Numbered from the stretch's first letter, positions 1 through 9,114 are shown. The stretch is DNA of 35,272 nt from CAYXWM01 sp964468805 (GCA_964468805.1 CAYXWM010000026.1:1-35272), one strand, 5' to 3'. Numbers and translations are program-made. The notes: generated by a model from the sequence alone, not told the origin.

Positions 1-57
1 CGCTCACCACTACGAATATACGCTTTTGTTACTGCTTAACTCGAAATTAAGTATAGA
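1..57. repeat. Left arm of a long-range inverted repeat
   Basis: Read on the - strand, these bases match 15715-15771 on the + strand with about four differences, one of them a single-base indel. The shared core includes AACAAAAGCGTATA and CGTAGTGGTGAGC. At the right-hand copy the repeat begins inside the last codons of a glycosyltransferase gene and runs into a long imperfect hairpin; only part of that structure is visible here because the window starts inside it. The two copies bracket the whole glycan locus. The match is seen directly in the sequence; calling it a boundary element is inference. Confidence 0.75.
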
Positions 58-100
58 AGTTAAAATGCTTGATTACCGAGCAACTTGAGGAGTGCAGATA

Positions 101-1186
101 ATGTTTGATATAAACAACATTACTTCAAAGGAAAATGAAGGGGATAACCGGATTAAAATTTTTAGAGAAAACCCCGATATTCCCGTTATAATATTCACAA
201 CCGGCTTTGTCGCTCAATGGACATATAAAACTTTGACAAAATGCGGCGTAAAAGTGACCTGCTTCGCAGATAATTCAGCTAAAAAAATCGGTAAGAAATT
301 ATTTGATCTTGATATTGTAAGCTTTGATTATCTAAACGAGCATTATTCCAATGCTTACGTTTTAATAGCAACAAGAATTTATCAAAAAGAAATACTCCGA
401 CAATTTTCAGAAGTTAATTTTCCAAGGGAAAATCTGATTTGTACGGACTTTGTTTTTTATGACCCTGAATTTAACGTTTTGAAATGTATTAACGAAAATA
501 TTGAGTTATATAAGTCCGCGTATAATTTATTCGAAGATGATATTTCTAGAGAAGTATTTTTGGGAAGACTGAATTTTCAAAAAACTCTTGACCCTACATA
601 CTTGGATAAGATCAGGGACAGTAACACCATGTATTTCGACCAAAATATTATTAAATTAAGCAGGAATGAAGTGTTTGTGGATTGCGGCGGCTTTACAGGT
701 GATACCTATGAAGAGTTTGTTAAAATTGCGGGAGACTTTAAAACCTACTACTTATGCGAACCGGACAGCATGAACTTGGATAAGGCAAGGGATAAGTTTA
801 AGGATAACGAAAAGATAAAATTTATTTCCAAAGGCCTTTGGAATAAAAACGATATACTGTCCTTCGCCGCAATTGAAAACAGCGGAAGCTGTATTGATGC
901 AGAAAACGGCACTCATAGAATAGAGGTAACAACAGTTGATGAATTAACAGCCGGTGACTACCCCACTTTTATTAAGATGGATATAGAAGGGGCAGAAAAG
1001 GAAGCGCTTATGGGTTCGGAGCAGACCATTAAAAAACATAAGCCTAAGCTGGCAATTTGCGTTTATCACAAACCTATGGATTTGATAGAGTTGCCTTTAC
1101 TTATAAATGAGCTGAATCCTTCATATAAACTGTATTTACGGCATTATGGTCTCAGCGGTACAGACACGGTATGTTATGCAATCTAA
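101..1186 (+). CDS. FkbM family SAM-dependent methyltransferase with N-terminal Rossmann-like domain
   Basis: A 361-residue cytoplasmic protein, probably an O-methyltransferase acting on a sugar or glycan. Residues about 25-120 look like the small Rossmann-type domain often found at the front of such proteins (hydrophobic strand, then TTGFVAQ, then FADNSAKKIGKK). The C-terminal part carries FkbM hallmarks: VDCGGFTGDTYEEF (SAM-binding glycine motif), YYLCEPD, and FIKMDIEGAEKEAL near the end. The ATG at 101 is preferred because GAGGAG at 87-92 lies 8 nt upstream; an in-frame GTG at 92 overlaps that ribosome binding site. It is the first gene of a + strand operon and has a close paralogue at 12806-13894 of almost the same length. 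The exact substrate cannot be told from the sequence. Confidence 0.85.
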   Translation: MFDINNITSKENEGDNRIKIFRENPDIPVIIFTTGFVAQWTYKTLTKCGVKVTCFADNSAKKIGKKLFDLDIVSFDYLNEHYSNAYVLIATRIYQKEILRQFSEVNFPRENLICTDFVFYDPEFNVLKCINENIELYKSAYNLFEDDISREVFLGRLNFQKTLDPTYLDKIRDSNTMYFDQNIIKLSRNEVFVDCGGFTGDTYEEFVKIAGDFKTYYLCEPDSMNLDKARDKFKDNEKIKFISKGLWNKNDILSFAAIENSGSCIDAENGTHRIEVTTVDELTAGDYPTFIKMDIEGAEKEALMGSEQTIKKHKPKLAICVYHKPMDLIELPLLINELNPSYKLYLRHYGLSGTDTVCYAI

Positions 1187-1207
1187 AAATTGAAAGCAGG
1201 AATTAAA

Positions 1208-3022
1208 ATGACGGGATTTTATATTAGTAATATAAATAAATCCTTTAATATTACCCAAACCTTGTCCCAATATGATGAAAGAGTGAATCCAACAAAGAGC
1301 ATTCGTGAGGCAAATGACAGATTGCATATTTCGGAAGGGTTTGAAAACGATACTTATTTAATTTGGAGACGTACAAACTGCAAGTTTACAGCCGACAAAG
1401 TTTTTGCGGAAGATGCAGAGCATATTATAATTCTTGAGGGCGTAATACTTAACTTTACGGAATTAAAGGAAAAGTATAATTGTAATACTATGCTGGATTT
1501 GTGTAAAAATCTAATCAGAGAAAAAGGCGAGGTTTTTCATGACGAATTTATAGGAAACTTTGCCGGTGCATTATATTATAAATCCGAAGATACCTGGATA
1601 ATTTATGCCAACAAGTACAGCAGTAAGGCTGTTTTTTATTATTGTGACAAAGATAAATTTGCGGTTGCACCAACTACGTCTTTAATTAAGGATACCTTGA
1701 AAAGTGCAGAAATAGGCTATAATTTCAATAAGGATGCCGCTTATCTCTTAATGACTTACGGCTATATGGGTACAAACGATACCTTTATCAAGGAAATCAA
1801 AAAGTTGGAAGCAGGAGAATATCTTAAAATAAAGTCCGGTAGGGCAGAAGTAATAGTCTATCATAGATTTAACAACCATACCTATGACTTGTCCTCTGCT
1901 ACCGAACGGGAAATTATAGACGGGCTGGATTTGCGGTTTAGAAGGGCTATACAGCGTGAATATAATAAGGATTTGGAATATGGTTACACAGGGCATTTAA
2001 GAACTCTTACAGCCGGGATGGATTCTCGTTCCGCTGCCTTTGTTTCTCATGATTTGGGCTTTACAAATGCGATAAATATGACTTTCGGTCAACCGGGCAG
2101 TCCAGACGAAACAATCGCAAGAGAAATTTCAAGGGACTTAAAAAATCAAATTATTTTTATGTCCACAACCGTAGAAAATGAAGACAGTAAATTCCTAAGG
2201 GAAATAGACAAGGCTACCTTTTTAAATCAAGGGCTTGGGTATTATGCAAACCTGGCTGCGTCTTTCAACAGATTTATCACTGTGGATAATACTTGTTACG
2301 GTTTATTGCATAACGGAAACTTTTCCGAAACTGTTCTGACAACATATTTAAAATCGCCGGCTCCTGTGCCGCCGGCAAAACCTCTGCATGAAGATTGTAG
2401 TCTGCTTATGCATAAAACTCCTACCGAACATCTGAATTTATATGAAAATGAAGATATTTATACCCTATATTCAATGTTCTTTAATAAGTATTTGCTGATT
2501 ATGTCTATGGGAGATGTTTCACATGTTTATCCCACATTGGACAGTGACTTGGTGGATTATTGTTTAAGCGTACCTTTGGAGTTGAGAAAAAGCTATAATC
2601 TATATTATAAATGGCTGTTTTCCAAATATCCGCAAGCGGAAAAATATAAGCTTGAAAAGCTAAATGCACGTTTCTCCCATAATCGTTTAAGGAAATGGTG
2701 GGGTAAAATAACCAGATACGGCTCAATAGCTCAATACTTCCGTTGCAGCAAAGACCCTTTACCCACAAGAATCAGAAATAGATTCAAGCTGCATTTACGC
2801 ATGAAACCAAGCCCCATAGCCTTGTTTCCCTTTGATTACTGGTACGCAACCGACAAAGAATCAAGAGAATACATGGATAACTATTTCAAGAATAACTTAA
2901 ATCATCCGGCTATAGATGAAGAGCTGAAAGCCGATTTGCTATATGTTTATGAAAACAGTACGGCTCGCCCAAAATCAATGGCGATTACCGTTCTTGCAGC
3001 GGCTAAATTGTTTTTTGATTAA
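1208..3022 (+). CDS. Asparagine-synthetase-like ligase lacking the glutaminase cysteine
   Basis: A 604-residue protein with the two-part layout of AsnB: an N-terminal Ntn/glutaminase-like domain (about 1-200) and a C-terminal ATP-pyrophosphatase domain with a PP-loop at about residues 268-275 (TAGMDSRS, the AsnB-like variant of SGGxDS), followed by further AsnB-like helices. AsnB enzymes adenylate a carboxylate and attach ammonia or another amine. The nucleophilic Cys expected directly after the initiator Met is absent (the protein begins MTGFYISN), so glutamine hydrolysis is unlikely. Related proteins in O-antigen and capsule loci amidate uronic acids, and Cys-less relatives make amide bonds in lasso peptides. 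The ATG at 1208 has AGGA 6-9 nt upstream and is preferred over an in-frame TTG at 1190. A uronamide-forming or amine-ligating role is inference from the dehydrogenase in the same operon. Confidence 0.8.
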   Translation: MTGFYISNINKSFNITQTLSQYDERVNPTKSIREANDRLHISEGFENDTYLIWRRTNCKFTADKVFAEDAEHIIILEGVILNFTELKEKYNCNTMLDLCKNLIREKGEVFHDEFIGNFAGALYYKSEDTWIIYANKYSSKAVFYYCDKDKFAVAPTTSLIKDTLKSAEIGYNFNKDAAYLLMTYGYMGTNDTFIKEIKKLEAGEYLKIKSGRAEVIVYHRFNNHTYDLSSATEREIIDGLDLRFRRAIQREYNKDLEYGYTGHLRTLTAGMDSRSAAFVSHDLGFTNAINMTFGQPGSPDETIAREISRDLKNQIIFMSTTVENEDSKFLREIDKATFLNQGLGYYANLAASFNRFITVDNTCYGLLHNGNFSETVLTTYLKSPAPVPPAKPLHEDCSLLMHKTPTEHLNLYENEDIYTLYSMFFNKYLLIMSMGDVSHVYPTLDSDLVDYCLSVPLELRKSYNLYYKWLFSKYPQAEKYKLEKLNARFSHNRLRKWWGKITRYGSIAQYFRCSKDPLPTRIRNRFKLHLRMKPSPIALFPFDYWYATDKESREYMDNYFKNNLNHPAIDEELKADLLYVYENSTARPKSMAITVLAAAKLFFD

Positions 3023-3062
3023 TCCACTATTAAACAAGAAATGTGTGGAAAGGAGATAAATA

Positions 3063-4073
3063 ATGTCCGCTGTGAAATCACCCATAATAGGCAATCTGAC
3101 AAAACTTTCCCATGTAGTACCCTTAAATACACCGTATGGTATATCTGTTTCTGTTGGAAATATTTGCGATTTCAGATGCTCTTATTGTTTTATCAAAGAT
3201 ACATTGGATGAGCAGAAGTTTAAACCATCATTAACTTCTCTTGAAGATTTTAATATATTTGTTTCCCAACTGAAAGAATTTGATGAGCCCATAAGGCAGG
3301 TTTCAATAGTCTCATCCGGAGAAACTATATTGAACAGAAATTTGCCCCAAATGATAAAGAACTTAAAAGCCGAAGGTGTAGCACAAAAAGTAAAAATAAC
3401 CACGAATGCAAACAAACTCACCAATGAATTTACCGATAAGTTATTGGATGCAGGTTTGGATATACTAAAAATATCCTTACAAGGCTTATCTGAAGAAAAG
3501 TACAGGAAAATCTGCTCGCCGCCCAAGAGCTTTTCATATGAAAGATTCGTTAATCAAATTCAATACTTTTATGAAAATCGAGGCGATTGCAAGGTACACA
3601 TTAAGATAGTTAACGTAGCTCTTGACGAGGGAGAAGAAGAAAAGTTCTATGACTTTTTTGGGAAGATATCAGATTATGTTTTTGTAGAGGAATGTTGTGA
3701 ACATACCGGCGGTAATAATGCAAACAGATTTAACATGGACTTCCGAAATTATGACATCTGCCCTTCACCATTTTATATGATGGTTTTGGATCATAAGGGA
3801 AATGTTTATCCCTGTTGTTACGGAAAAGAGGTCGTAAATAATCCAAAGGTTTCTTTGGGTAATATTAAAGAACATTCTCTAAAATATTTCTGGGACAATA
3901 ATTTCAGAAAATTGCAATACGCCTTACTGAAAAATCAAGTAAGAGAAGATTCTGTCTGCTGTAACTGTACGCTGTTTAAAGAATGTGAAAAGTCTGATAA
4001 TGTATTGGATTTAGAAAGAGATAAAATTATAGAAAGATTTGAATTACGTGGTTTGGGGAGTAGTCATGAGTAA
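3063..4073 (+). CDS. Radical SAM enzyme with SPASM-type C-terminal domain
   Basis: A 336-residue iron-sulfur enzyme. The radical SAM cluster motif C-x3-C-x2-C is at C35, C39 and C42 (ICDFRCSYC); after the TIM-barrel region, a cysteine-rich SPASM-like end contains C233, C251-C252, C299-C300, C302 and C308 and should hold auxiliary 4Fe-4S clusters. SPASM enzymes generate a 5'-deoxyadenosyl radical and typically oxidise or crosslink peptides or proteins, but some act in sugar or antibiotic pathways. AAAGGAG sits a few bases before the ATG. It lies 40 nt after the AsnB-like gene and its end overlaps the next glycosyltransferase by 8 nt, so the three are translationally linked. No short precursor-peptide gene is visible nearby. 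The substrate is unknown. Confidence 0.88.
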   Translation: MSAVKSPIIGNLTKLSHVVPLNTPYGISVSVGNICDFRCSYCFIKDTLDEQKFKPSLTSLEDFNIFVSQLKEFDEPIRQVSIVSSGETILNRNLPQMIKNLKAEGVAQKVKITTNANKLTNEFTDKLLDAGLDILKISLQGLSEEKYRKICSPPKSFSYERFVNQIQYFYENRGDCKVHIKIVNVALDEGEEEKFYDFFGKISDYVFVEECCEHTGGNNANRFNMDFRNYDICPSPFYMMVLDHKGNVYPCCYGKEVVNNPKVSLGNIKEHSLKYFWDNNFRKLQYALLKNQVREDSVCCNCTLFKECEKSDNVLDLERDKIIERFELRGLGSSHE

Positions 4074-5034
4074 AATAACTGTGGTTACATATACATACAA
4101 CAGACCCCATTACTTAAAAAGAGCCGTTGAAAGTGTACTGAACCAGACCTTCGAAGATTTTGAATATTTAATTATAAATAACGGTTCCACGGACCCGGAA
4201 ACAGACCGAATTTTAAGCTCCTTTGCAAGAGAGGACAGCAGGGTGTTTTTTTGCTCATATAAAGATAATTCTCTGGTGAGCGGCGGAAACAGGTTCGAGG
4301 ATATTTTGCATAATGTAGCCAAAGGAAGTTCATCAAGCGAATATTTCTTCAATATGGACGACGACGATTTTATGGATAAGGATACCTTTCGTGAACTGTA
4401 TAATATGGCTACGGAAACCGGCTCGGGAATTGTTGGGGTCGGTTCACGATTTGCTTATCCGGACGGAAGTTTTAAGGATAAATATGTATACGAGGGTACA
4501 TTCACCTTTAACCGAATTGAAGGTATGAAAGAGTTGCTGAAGCGGGAGAAGTTTAACTCTGCCAGAGGCGGTAAGCTTTATAAAAAGACAGTGCTTGATT
4601 TTGAATTTCCCAAGAATGTACGTATGAGAGACATATACAGAGAATATCGGGTGATGAATAATATCAGCGGCATAACTGTCTGCGGAAAACCCATGTACTA
4701 TTTCTACAGGCACGATGATAATTTAAGCGGTCTGGAAACCGCAGAAAGTATTACTCCCGAAAAAATGAAGGAACATTTACACGCCAACAGCGTAAGAACA
4801 CAATGGCTCACAAAAAACATGCCGGAAATAAAGGATTTTGTGCATTATTGCGAAGCATCATTTATGATTTCCTTATGGGAACGAATATACAGACTAAATG
4901 TGAGCGATTGTTTTAATATAGCGGAAGTCATGAAAAACCGGCTTTCGGACAACAAAGAGTGTCTTTCCGGTTACGATTATTTTACGGACAGAGAAAAAAA
5001 TATTCTAACTCAAATGCAGATTAATTTGTTCTGA
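4066..5034 (+). CDS. Family 2 glycosyltransferase
   Basis: A 322-residue GT-A fold glycosyltransferase. Residues 1-110 carry the usual GT2 features: ITVVTYTYNRPHYLKRAV, SVLNQTFEDFE, INNGSTD, and the metal/nucleotide-binding acidic run NMDDDDF. The C-terminal half is less conserved and has no membrane segment, so it is probably a cytoplasmic or membrane-associated transferase of a nucleotide-activated sugar. The start at 4066 follows GGGGAG and overlaps the end of the radical SAM gene by 8 nt; an upstream in-frame start at 4039 would overlap far more and lacks the typical GT2 N-terminus. Donor and acceptor cannot be deduced. Confidence 0.9.
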   Translation: MSKITVVTYTYNRPHYLKRAVESVLNQTFEDFEYLIINNGSTDPETDRILSSFAREDSRVFFCSYKDNSLVSGGNRFEDILHNVAKGSSSSEYFFNMDDDDFMDKDTFRELYNMATETGSGIVGVGSRFAYPDGSFKDKYVYEGTFTFNRIEGMKELLKREKFNSARGGKLYKKTVLDFEFPKNVRMRDIYREYRVMNNISGITVCGKPMYYFYRHDDNLSGLETAESITPEKMKEHLHANSVRTQWLTKNMPEIKDFVHYCEASFMISLWERIYRLNVSDCFNIAEVMKNRLSDNKECLSGYDYFTDREKNILTQMQINLF

Positions 5035-5106
5035 TGCAACGGTTTTAGACGAATTAGTAGTGATTTTTTTCTTTACCACAAATGTTTCACAAAGGATGTG
5101 CTTGGA

Positions 5107-6363
5107 TTGATTGCTGTAATAGGTTTGGGTTTTGTTGGACTTACCACAGCCTTGGGGTTTTGTGAAAAAAGCGAATTTACGGTAAAGGGATATGATAGCG
5201 ACAGCCTTAAATCAGCTATGATTAAAGGCGGCAAGGTTCCGTTTTTTGAGCCTTATTTGCCCGAAGCCTTAGGCAAATACTTAAACAATAAATTCTTTGT
5301 ATGCAATTCTTTGGCGGAGGCTGTAGAGCAGGCAAGCATAGTAATTTTATGCGTGGGTACTCCTTGCAATGAGGAAGGAACGGCGGATTTAAGCTGTTTA
5401 ACAGCGGCAATTCAAGATATTTTAAGCTGTAAAACAACCGGCGGAAAATTTACGCTGGTTATAAAATCAACCGTACCTCCGGGTACGGTTTCCGGTGATA
5501 TAGCGGATTTCTGCAAAAGCAAAGGATTTAATCCCGGTGAAAATATATTAATTTGCAACAATCCGGAATTTTTGCGTGAGGGTCATTCCTGGAAGGACTT
5601 TGTTTACGGTGACAGAATTGTAATAGGCGAACTGACCGAAAACAGCGGTGAAATGTTATGCCGGGCTTACAGTGGCTTTAATATACCCATTTATAGAGTT
5701 AACGCAAATACGGCAGAATTTATTAAGTACTTATCAAATACCTTATTGGCAACCATGATTAGTTTCTCAAACGAAATGTCTGTTATAGCCGATCGTATAG
5801 GAGAGGTAAATGTTAAGGATGCTTTCAACATTTTACATAAGGACAGCCGCTGGATTTCTGCTGCTGACAAGCCTGCCAATATGGCTACATATGTTTACCC
5901 CGGCTGCGGTTTTGGAGGATATTGCTTGCCCAAGGATACCTTGGCATTGTATTCAAGAGCAAAGGAATTTGGGCATAATTCCGAACTGTTGCAAAGTGTC
6001 CTGGATATAAACCGGGATATTAAAAAAGTTACTGCCGAAAAAATAATAAAATCAGCAGTAAACGGAAAAGTTGGGATACTGGGCTTGTCCTTTAAACCGG
6101 ATAGCGATGATGTCAGGTTTTCACCGGCTGCGGATATTATTAAGTATATTTTAGATGCAAATATAGAAGTCTTTGCATACGATCCAATGGCAAATGACAA
6201 TTTCAAACAAAGCTACAATCTAAAAATTACATACAAAGAAAATGCCCGGGATATCTTGGCGGAATGTGATACTATAGCGATTCTTACCATGTGGAAAGAA
6301 TTTAAAGATTTTGACTACAGCAATAAAATTCTGTTGGATTGCAGATATACTAATTCCATATAA
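5107..6363 (+). CDS. ugd: Nucleotide-sugar 6-dehydrogenase (UDP-glucose/GDP-mannose dehydrogenase family)
   Basis: A 418-residue NAD-dependent enzyme that oxidises the C6 hydroxyl of a nucleotide sugar to a carboxylate in two steps, most often UDP-glucose to UDP-glucuronate. The N-terminal NAD motif reads IAVIGLGFVGL, followed by CVGTP and STVPPGT; the catalytic Cys is C273 in GCGFGGYCLPKD, and the C-terminal UDP-binding domain has LGLSFKPDSDDVR. The start is best placed at TTG 5107, ten bases after AAAGGA, which puts the Rossmann strand at the very N-terminus as is usual; a GTG at 5098 is only one base from that site. It is the last gene of the left + strand block and is followed by a strong bidirectional terminator. 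Exact sugar specificity (Glc, GlcNAc or ManNAc) is not certain. Confidence 0.87.
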   Translation: MIAVIGLGFVGLTTALGFCEKSEFTVKGYDSDSLKSAMIKGGKVPFFEPYLPEALGKYLNNKFFVCNSLAEAVEQASIVILCVGTPCNEEGTADLSCLTAAIQDILSCKTTGGKFTLVIKSTVPPGTVSGDIADFCKSKGFNPGENILICNNPEFLREGHSWKDFVYGDRIVIGELTENSGEMLCRAYSGFNIPIYRVNANTAEFIKYLSNTLLATMISFSNEMSVIADRIGEVNVKDAFNILHKDSRWISAADKPANMATYVYPGCGFGGYCLPKDTLALYSRAKEFGHNSELLQSVLDINRDIKKVTAEKIIKSAVNGKVGILGLSFKPDSDDVRFSPAADIIKYILDANIEVFAYDPMANDNFKQSYNLKITYKENARDILAECDTIAILTMWKEFKDFDYSNKILLDCRYTNSI

Positions 6364-6417
6364 TTTAAAAAAATCTACTGCAGTTTTCTGCAAACATAAT
6401 GTGTGCAAAAAAAGAGT

Positions 6418-6481
6418 AAAGCCCAGCCCTAAATTAAAAATCGTGTTTGAAACACTTTGTTTTAATTTAGGGTTAGGCTTT
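6418..6481. terminator. Bidirectional Rho-independent terminator between ugd and livF
   Basis: A 22-bp stem with two imperfect positions is formed by 6418-6439 and 6460-6481; the loop region contains a second small hairpin (GTGTTT-G-AAACAC). The A-rich left flank and T-rich right flank make it work in both directions. It separates two convergent operons. Confidence 0.85.
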
Positions 6482-6531
6482 AATTTATCTCTATTTCGTT
6501 TTAATCTTGCAATAATGCAAAGGAAGAAAAA

Positions 6532-7236
6532 TTATTTGCTTTTACCCAAATAGGCTTCCTTAACCTCTGCATTAGCCAAAAGCTCTTTTCCGGTACCTTC
6601 GGTTTTGATTTTGCCTGTCTCAAGAACATAGCCGTAATCGGCGGCTCGAAGAGCCAGGTTGGCGTTTTGTTCTATAAGAAGTATGGTTTTGCCTTGTTTG
6701 GCTATTTCTTTGATAATATCGAATATTCCCCGGACAATAATAGGTGCAAGACCCAGGGACGGTTCATCCATCATCAAAAGTTTGGGGCGGCTCATAAGGG
6801 CACGACCTACAGCCAACATTTGCTGTTCACCGCCGGAAAGTGTGCCGGCGTGTTGCCAGTTACGCTCTTTTAATCTGGGAAAAAGGTCGTAAACCATGTG
6901 TATATCCTCGGTTAAATCATCCTTGCGAAGAAAAGCACCGATTTTTAAGTTTTCCAAAACGGTCATATCCGGGAAGATTCGGCGACCTTCCGGTACAAGA
7001 GTGATACCTTTTTTTACGATTTCTTGGGTAGGAAGCCCGGTAATGTCTTCGCCTTCAAAGGAAATTGTACCGCTTTGGGCGGTTACCAAGTTAACGATAG
7101 AACGTAAAGTGGTGCTTTTTCCGGCACCGTTTGCACCGATAAGGGTTACTATTCCGGTCTCGGGAACAGAAAGGGAGATGCCCTTTACCGCTTCTATACC
7201 GCCGTAAGACACACGCAAGTCTTTAATCTCAAGCAT
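6532..7236 (-). CDS. livF: Branched-chain amino acid ABC transporter ATPase LivF
   Basis: A 234-residue ABC ATPase, the second nucleotide-binding subunit of a branched-chain amino-acid (HAAT) importer. It shows Walker A GANGAGKST (about 34-42), signature LSGGEQQM, Walker B LLMMDEPSLGLAP and the H-loop-like position replaced by the usual LIEQNA of LivF proteins. The start at 7236 lies inside the end of livG (8-nt overlap) and is preceded by GGGAGGTGAGGAAG; an upstream in-frame start at 7263 is less likely because family members begin MLEIKDL. Last gene of the livKHMGF cluster. Substrates of HAAT systems include Leu/Ile/Val but also amides and urea, so the ligand is not proven. Confidence 0.95.
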   Translation of the reverse strand: MLEIKDLRVSYGGIEAVKGISLSVPETGIVTLIGANGAGKSTTLRSIVNLVTAQSGTISFEGEDITGLPTQEIVKKGITLVPEGRRIFPDMTVLENLKIGAFLRKDDLTEDIHMVYDLFPRLKERNWQHAGTLSGGEQQMLAVGRALMSRPKLLMMDEPSLGLAPIIVRGIFDIIKEIAKQGKTILLIEQNANLALRAADYGYVLETGKIKTEGTGKELLANAEVKEAYLGKSK

Positions 7237-8017
7237 CTTCTTCCTCACCTCCCAAATAGGCATCGATAACTCGCTGATTGCTTTGGATTTCTTCGGGTAA
7301 GCCCTCTGCTATGGGTTCGCCGAAATCCAGCACGTAAATTCTGTCTGAAATTCCCATAACCAATTCCATATGATGCTCTATCATAAAAACGGTAAGCTTA
7401 AACTCGTCTTTAATATTCTTTATAAAATCAGAAAGCTCAAGAGTTTCTTGAGGATTCATGCCGGCGGCGGGTTCGTCCAGCAAAAGCAATTCGGGATTGG
7501 TTGCCAAGGCACGGGCTATTTCCAACTGCCTTTGTTTACCGTAGGGCAAGGATGATGAAATTTCATTACGGCATTCCCATAAATCCAGCCTACGTAACAA
7601 GGCCTCAGTATCCTTACGCATGGCGGCTTCTTCTTTTACGGCTGAAGGAAGCCTGAATACAGAGGATAAAAAGTTGGATTTGATATGCAAATGCTTACCT
7701 ATGATAACGTTTTCAAATACGGTCAGCTGTTTAAATAACCTGATGTTTTGAAAGGTTCTGGCGACGCCCATGCGAGTAATTATGTCGGGCTTTGCAGAGG
7801 TTATTTCTCGTTCTTTTTTACCGTCGGGAGTAAAAAATACCTTGCCGGAGGTTGGTTTGTAAACCCCGGTAATAACGTTAAACGCAGTGGTTTTTCCGGC
7901 ACCGTTAGGTCCGATTAAAGCCACAATTTCGTTTTTGTTAACCGTTATATTCAAATTATTAACGGCTGTTACGCCGCCGAATCGCATAACTATATTTTCC
8001 GTTCGTAAGACACTCAT
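7229..8017 (-). CDS. livG: Branched-chain amino acid ABC transporter ATPase LivG
   Basis: A 262-residue ABC ATPase, first nucleotide-binding subunit of the importer. Walker A GPNGAGKTT lies at about 36-44; the signature appears as LPYGKQRQLEIARAL, typical of LivG; Walker B is LLLLDEPAAGMNPQE, and MIEHHMELVM holds the H-loop histidine. Its ATG overlaps the livM stop by 4 nt (ATGA), which implies translational coupling. A GGGGG-rich ribosome binding site lies about ten bases upstream, inside livM. Confidence 0.95.
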   Translation of the reverse strand: MSVLRTENIVMRFGGVTAVNNLNITVNKNEIVALIGPNGAGKTTAFNVITGVYKPTSGKVFFTPDGKKEREITSAKPDIITRMGVARTFQNIRLFKQLTVFENVIIGKHLHIKSNFLSSVFRLPSAVKEEAAMRKDTEALLRRLDLWECRNEISSSLPYGKQRQLEIARALATNPELLLLDEPAAGMNPQETLELSDFIKNIKDEFKLTVFMIEHHMELVMGISDRIYVLDFGEPIAEGLPEEIQSNQRVIDAYLGGEEEDA

Positions 8018-9114
8018 CTGTTTAAGCCCCCTTTGGGCTCTTTTGTTTTAATAAAGAAATTTTTAATACTCTTTAATTTATCCGACAAAAGCTTCCATGA
8101 AAATTCTTTTTGGCCCATAAGACCGTTTCTGTAGTAAAGAACCAAAAGCATAAGTATAGCTGAGAATACAACCATTCTGAAACCGGGCCTGAATAAAGGT
8201 ACGGAAATACCGAATAATTCCAGAGGTTCATCGAATACACGCAGCCATTCCAGACCGGCAGTTACTATAAAGGACGAAATAACGGTACCGGTAACGCTGC
8301 CCATACCGCCCAAAACTATAATCAAAAGGAAGTTGTATGTAAAGGTAAAGTAAAAACCTTTAGGCTCTATAGCGCCCAAAAGAGAAGCATACAAACCGCC
8401 GCCTATAGCCGCAAAGAATGCACCTATGGCAAAGGACATAACCTTATGTTTAACCAGGTTTATACCCATAGCTTCCGCCGCAATGTCGTCTTCACGAATG
8501 GCTTTAAAGGCACGTCCGTAGCTGGAACGAATCAGCAGTATAACTAAGATAACCACTATTGCACAAGCAGTAAAGGGTAGGAACATTGTATTGATCGTAG
8601 GTATACTTTTCAAGCCCAAGGAACCGTTTGTTATGGTTTGGGTATTGGAAAAAATAATACGTAAAATTTCGGAAAAGCCCAAGGTTGCAATTGCAAGGTA
8701 GTCGCTTTTAAGACGGAGAACGGGTGTGCCTATTATTATGGCTACAAATGCCGCTATCAGACCGCCCAGCAACAAGGCTACAAAAAATGGCAACTCAATA
8801 TTTCGTATAAACGGAGCCATAGGCTCTATATAAAAGATCGCATCACGTACTTTTAAGGGCATAGTAAATATTCCCACGGTAAAGGCACCTATAGCCATAA
8901 ATCCCGCTTGCCCCAAGGAGAACAACCCGGTAAAACCGTTAACCAAATTCATGGACACAGCTACTATACAATACACCGCTCCAAGATTAAGCACACGTCT
9001 TACGTAAGCATCGCCTATAATGCCCTTGTCCAACAAAAACAATAATATTACTCCTATTGCCGCAAGGGATAAACTCATAAATAATTTCTTATCGGTTTTT
9101 TTGACCTTACTCAT
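8014..9114 (-). CDS. livM: Branched-chain amino acid ABC transporter permease LivM
   Basis: A 366-residue integral membrane protein with about ten hydrophobic segments, the second permease subunit of the HAAT importer. Family motifs visible: NLVNGFTGLFSLGQAGFMA near residue 60, LRLKSDYLAIATLGFSEI (about 130-150), GRAFKAIREDDIAAEAMGIN (the cytoplasmic EAA-like coupling loop) and GGMGSVTGTV near the end. The positively charged C-terminus is cytoplasmic. Start and stop overlap the neighbouring genes by 4 nt (ATGA) on both sides. Confidence 0.95.
   Translation of the reverse strand: MSKVKKTDKKLFMSLSLAAIGVILLFLLDKGIIGDAYVRRVLNLGAVYCIVAVSMNLVNGFTGLFSLGQAGFMAIGAFTVGIFTMPLKVRDAIFYIEPMAPFIRNIELPFFVALLLGGLIAAFVAIIIGTPVLRLKSDYLAIATLGFSEILRIIFSNTQTITNGSLGLKSIPTINTMFLPFTACAIVVILVILLIRSSYGRAFKAIREDDIAAEAMGINLVKHKVMSFAIGAFFAAIGGGLYASLLGAIEPKGFYFTFTYNFLLIIVLGGMGSVTGTVISSFIVTAGLEWLRVFDEPLELFGISVPLFRPGFRMVVFSAILMLLVLYYRNGLMGQKEFSWKLLSDKLKSIKNFFIKTKEPKGGLNR

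Noticed and set aside
101..4073. A lasso peptide or other RiPP cluster (Cys-less AsnB plus radical SAM)
   Set aside because: No precursor peptide, B1/B2 leader-binding protein, transglutaminase-like peptidase or exporter is present, and the surrounding genes are for sugar metabolism.
6311..6553. An 80-codon + strand open frame
   Set aside because: It overlaps the ugd end, the terminator stem and the livF end, and shows no family features or ribosome binding site.
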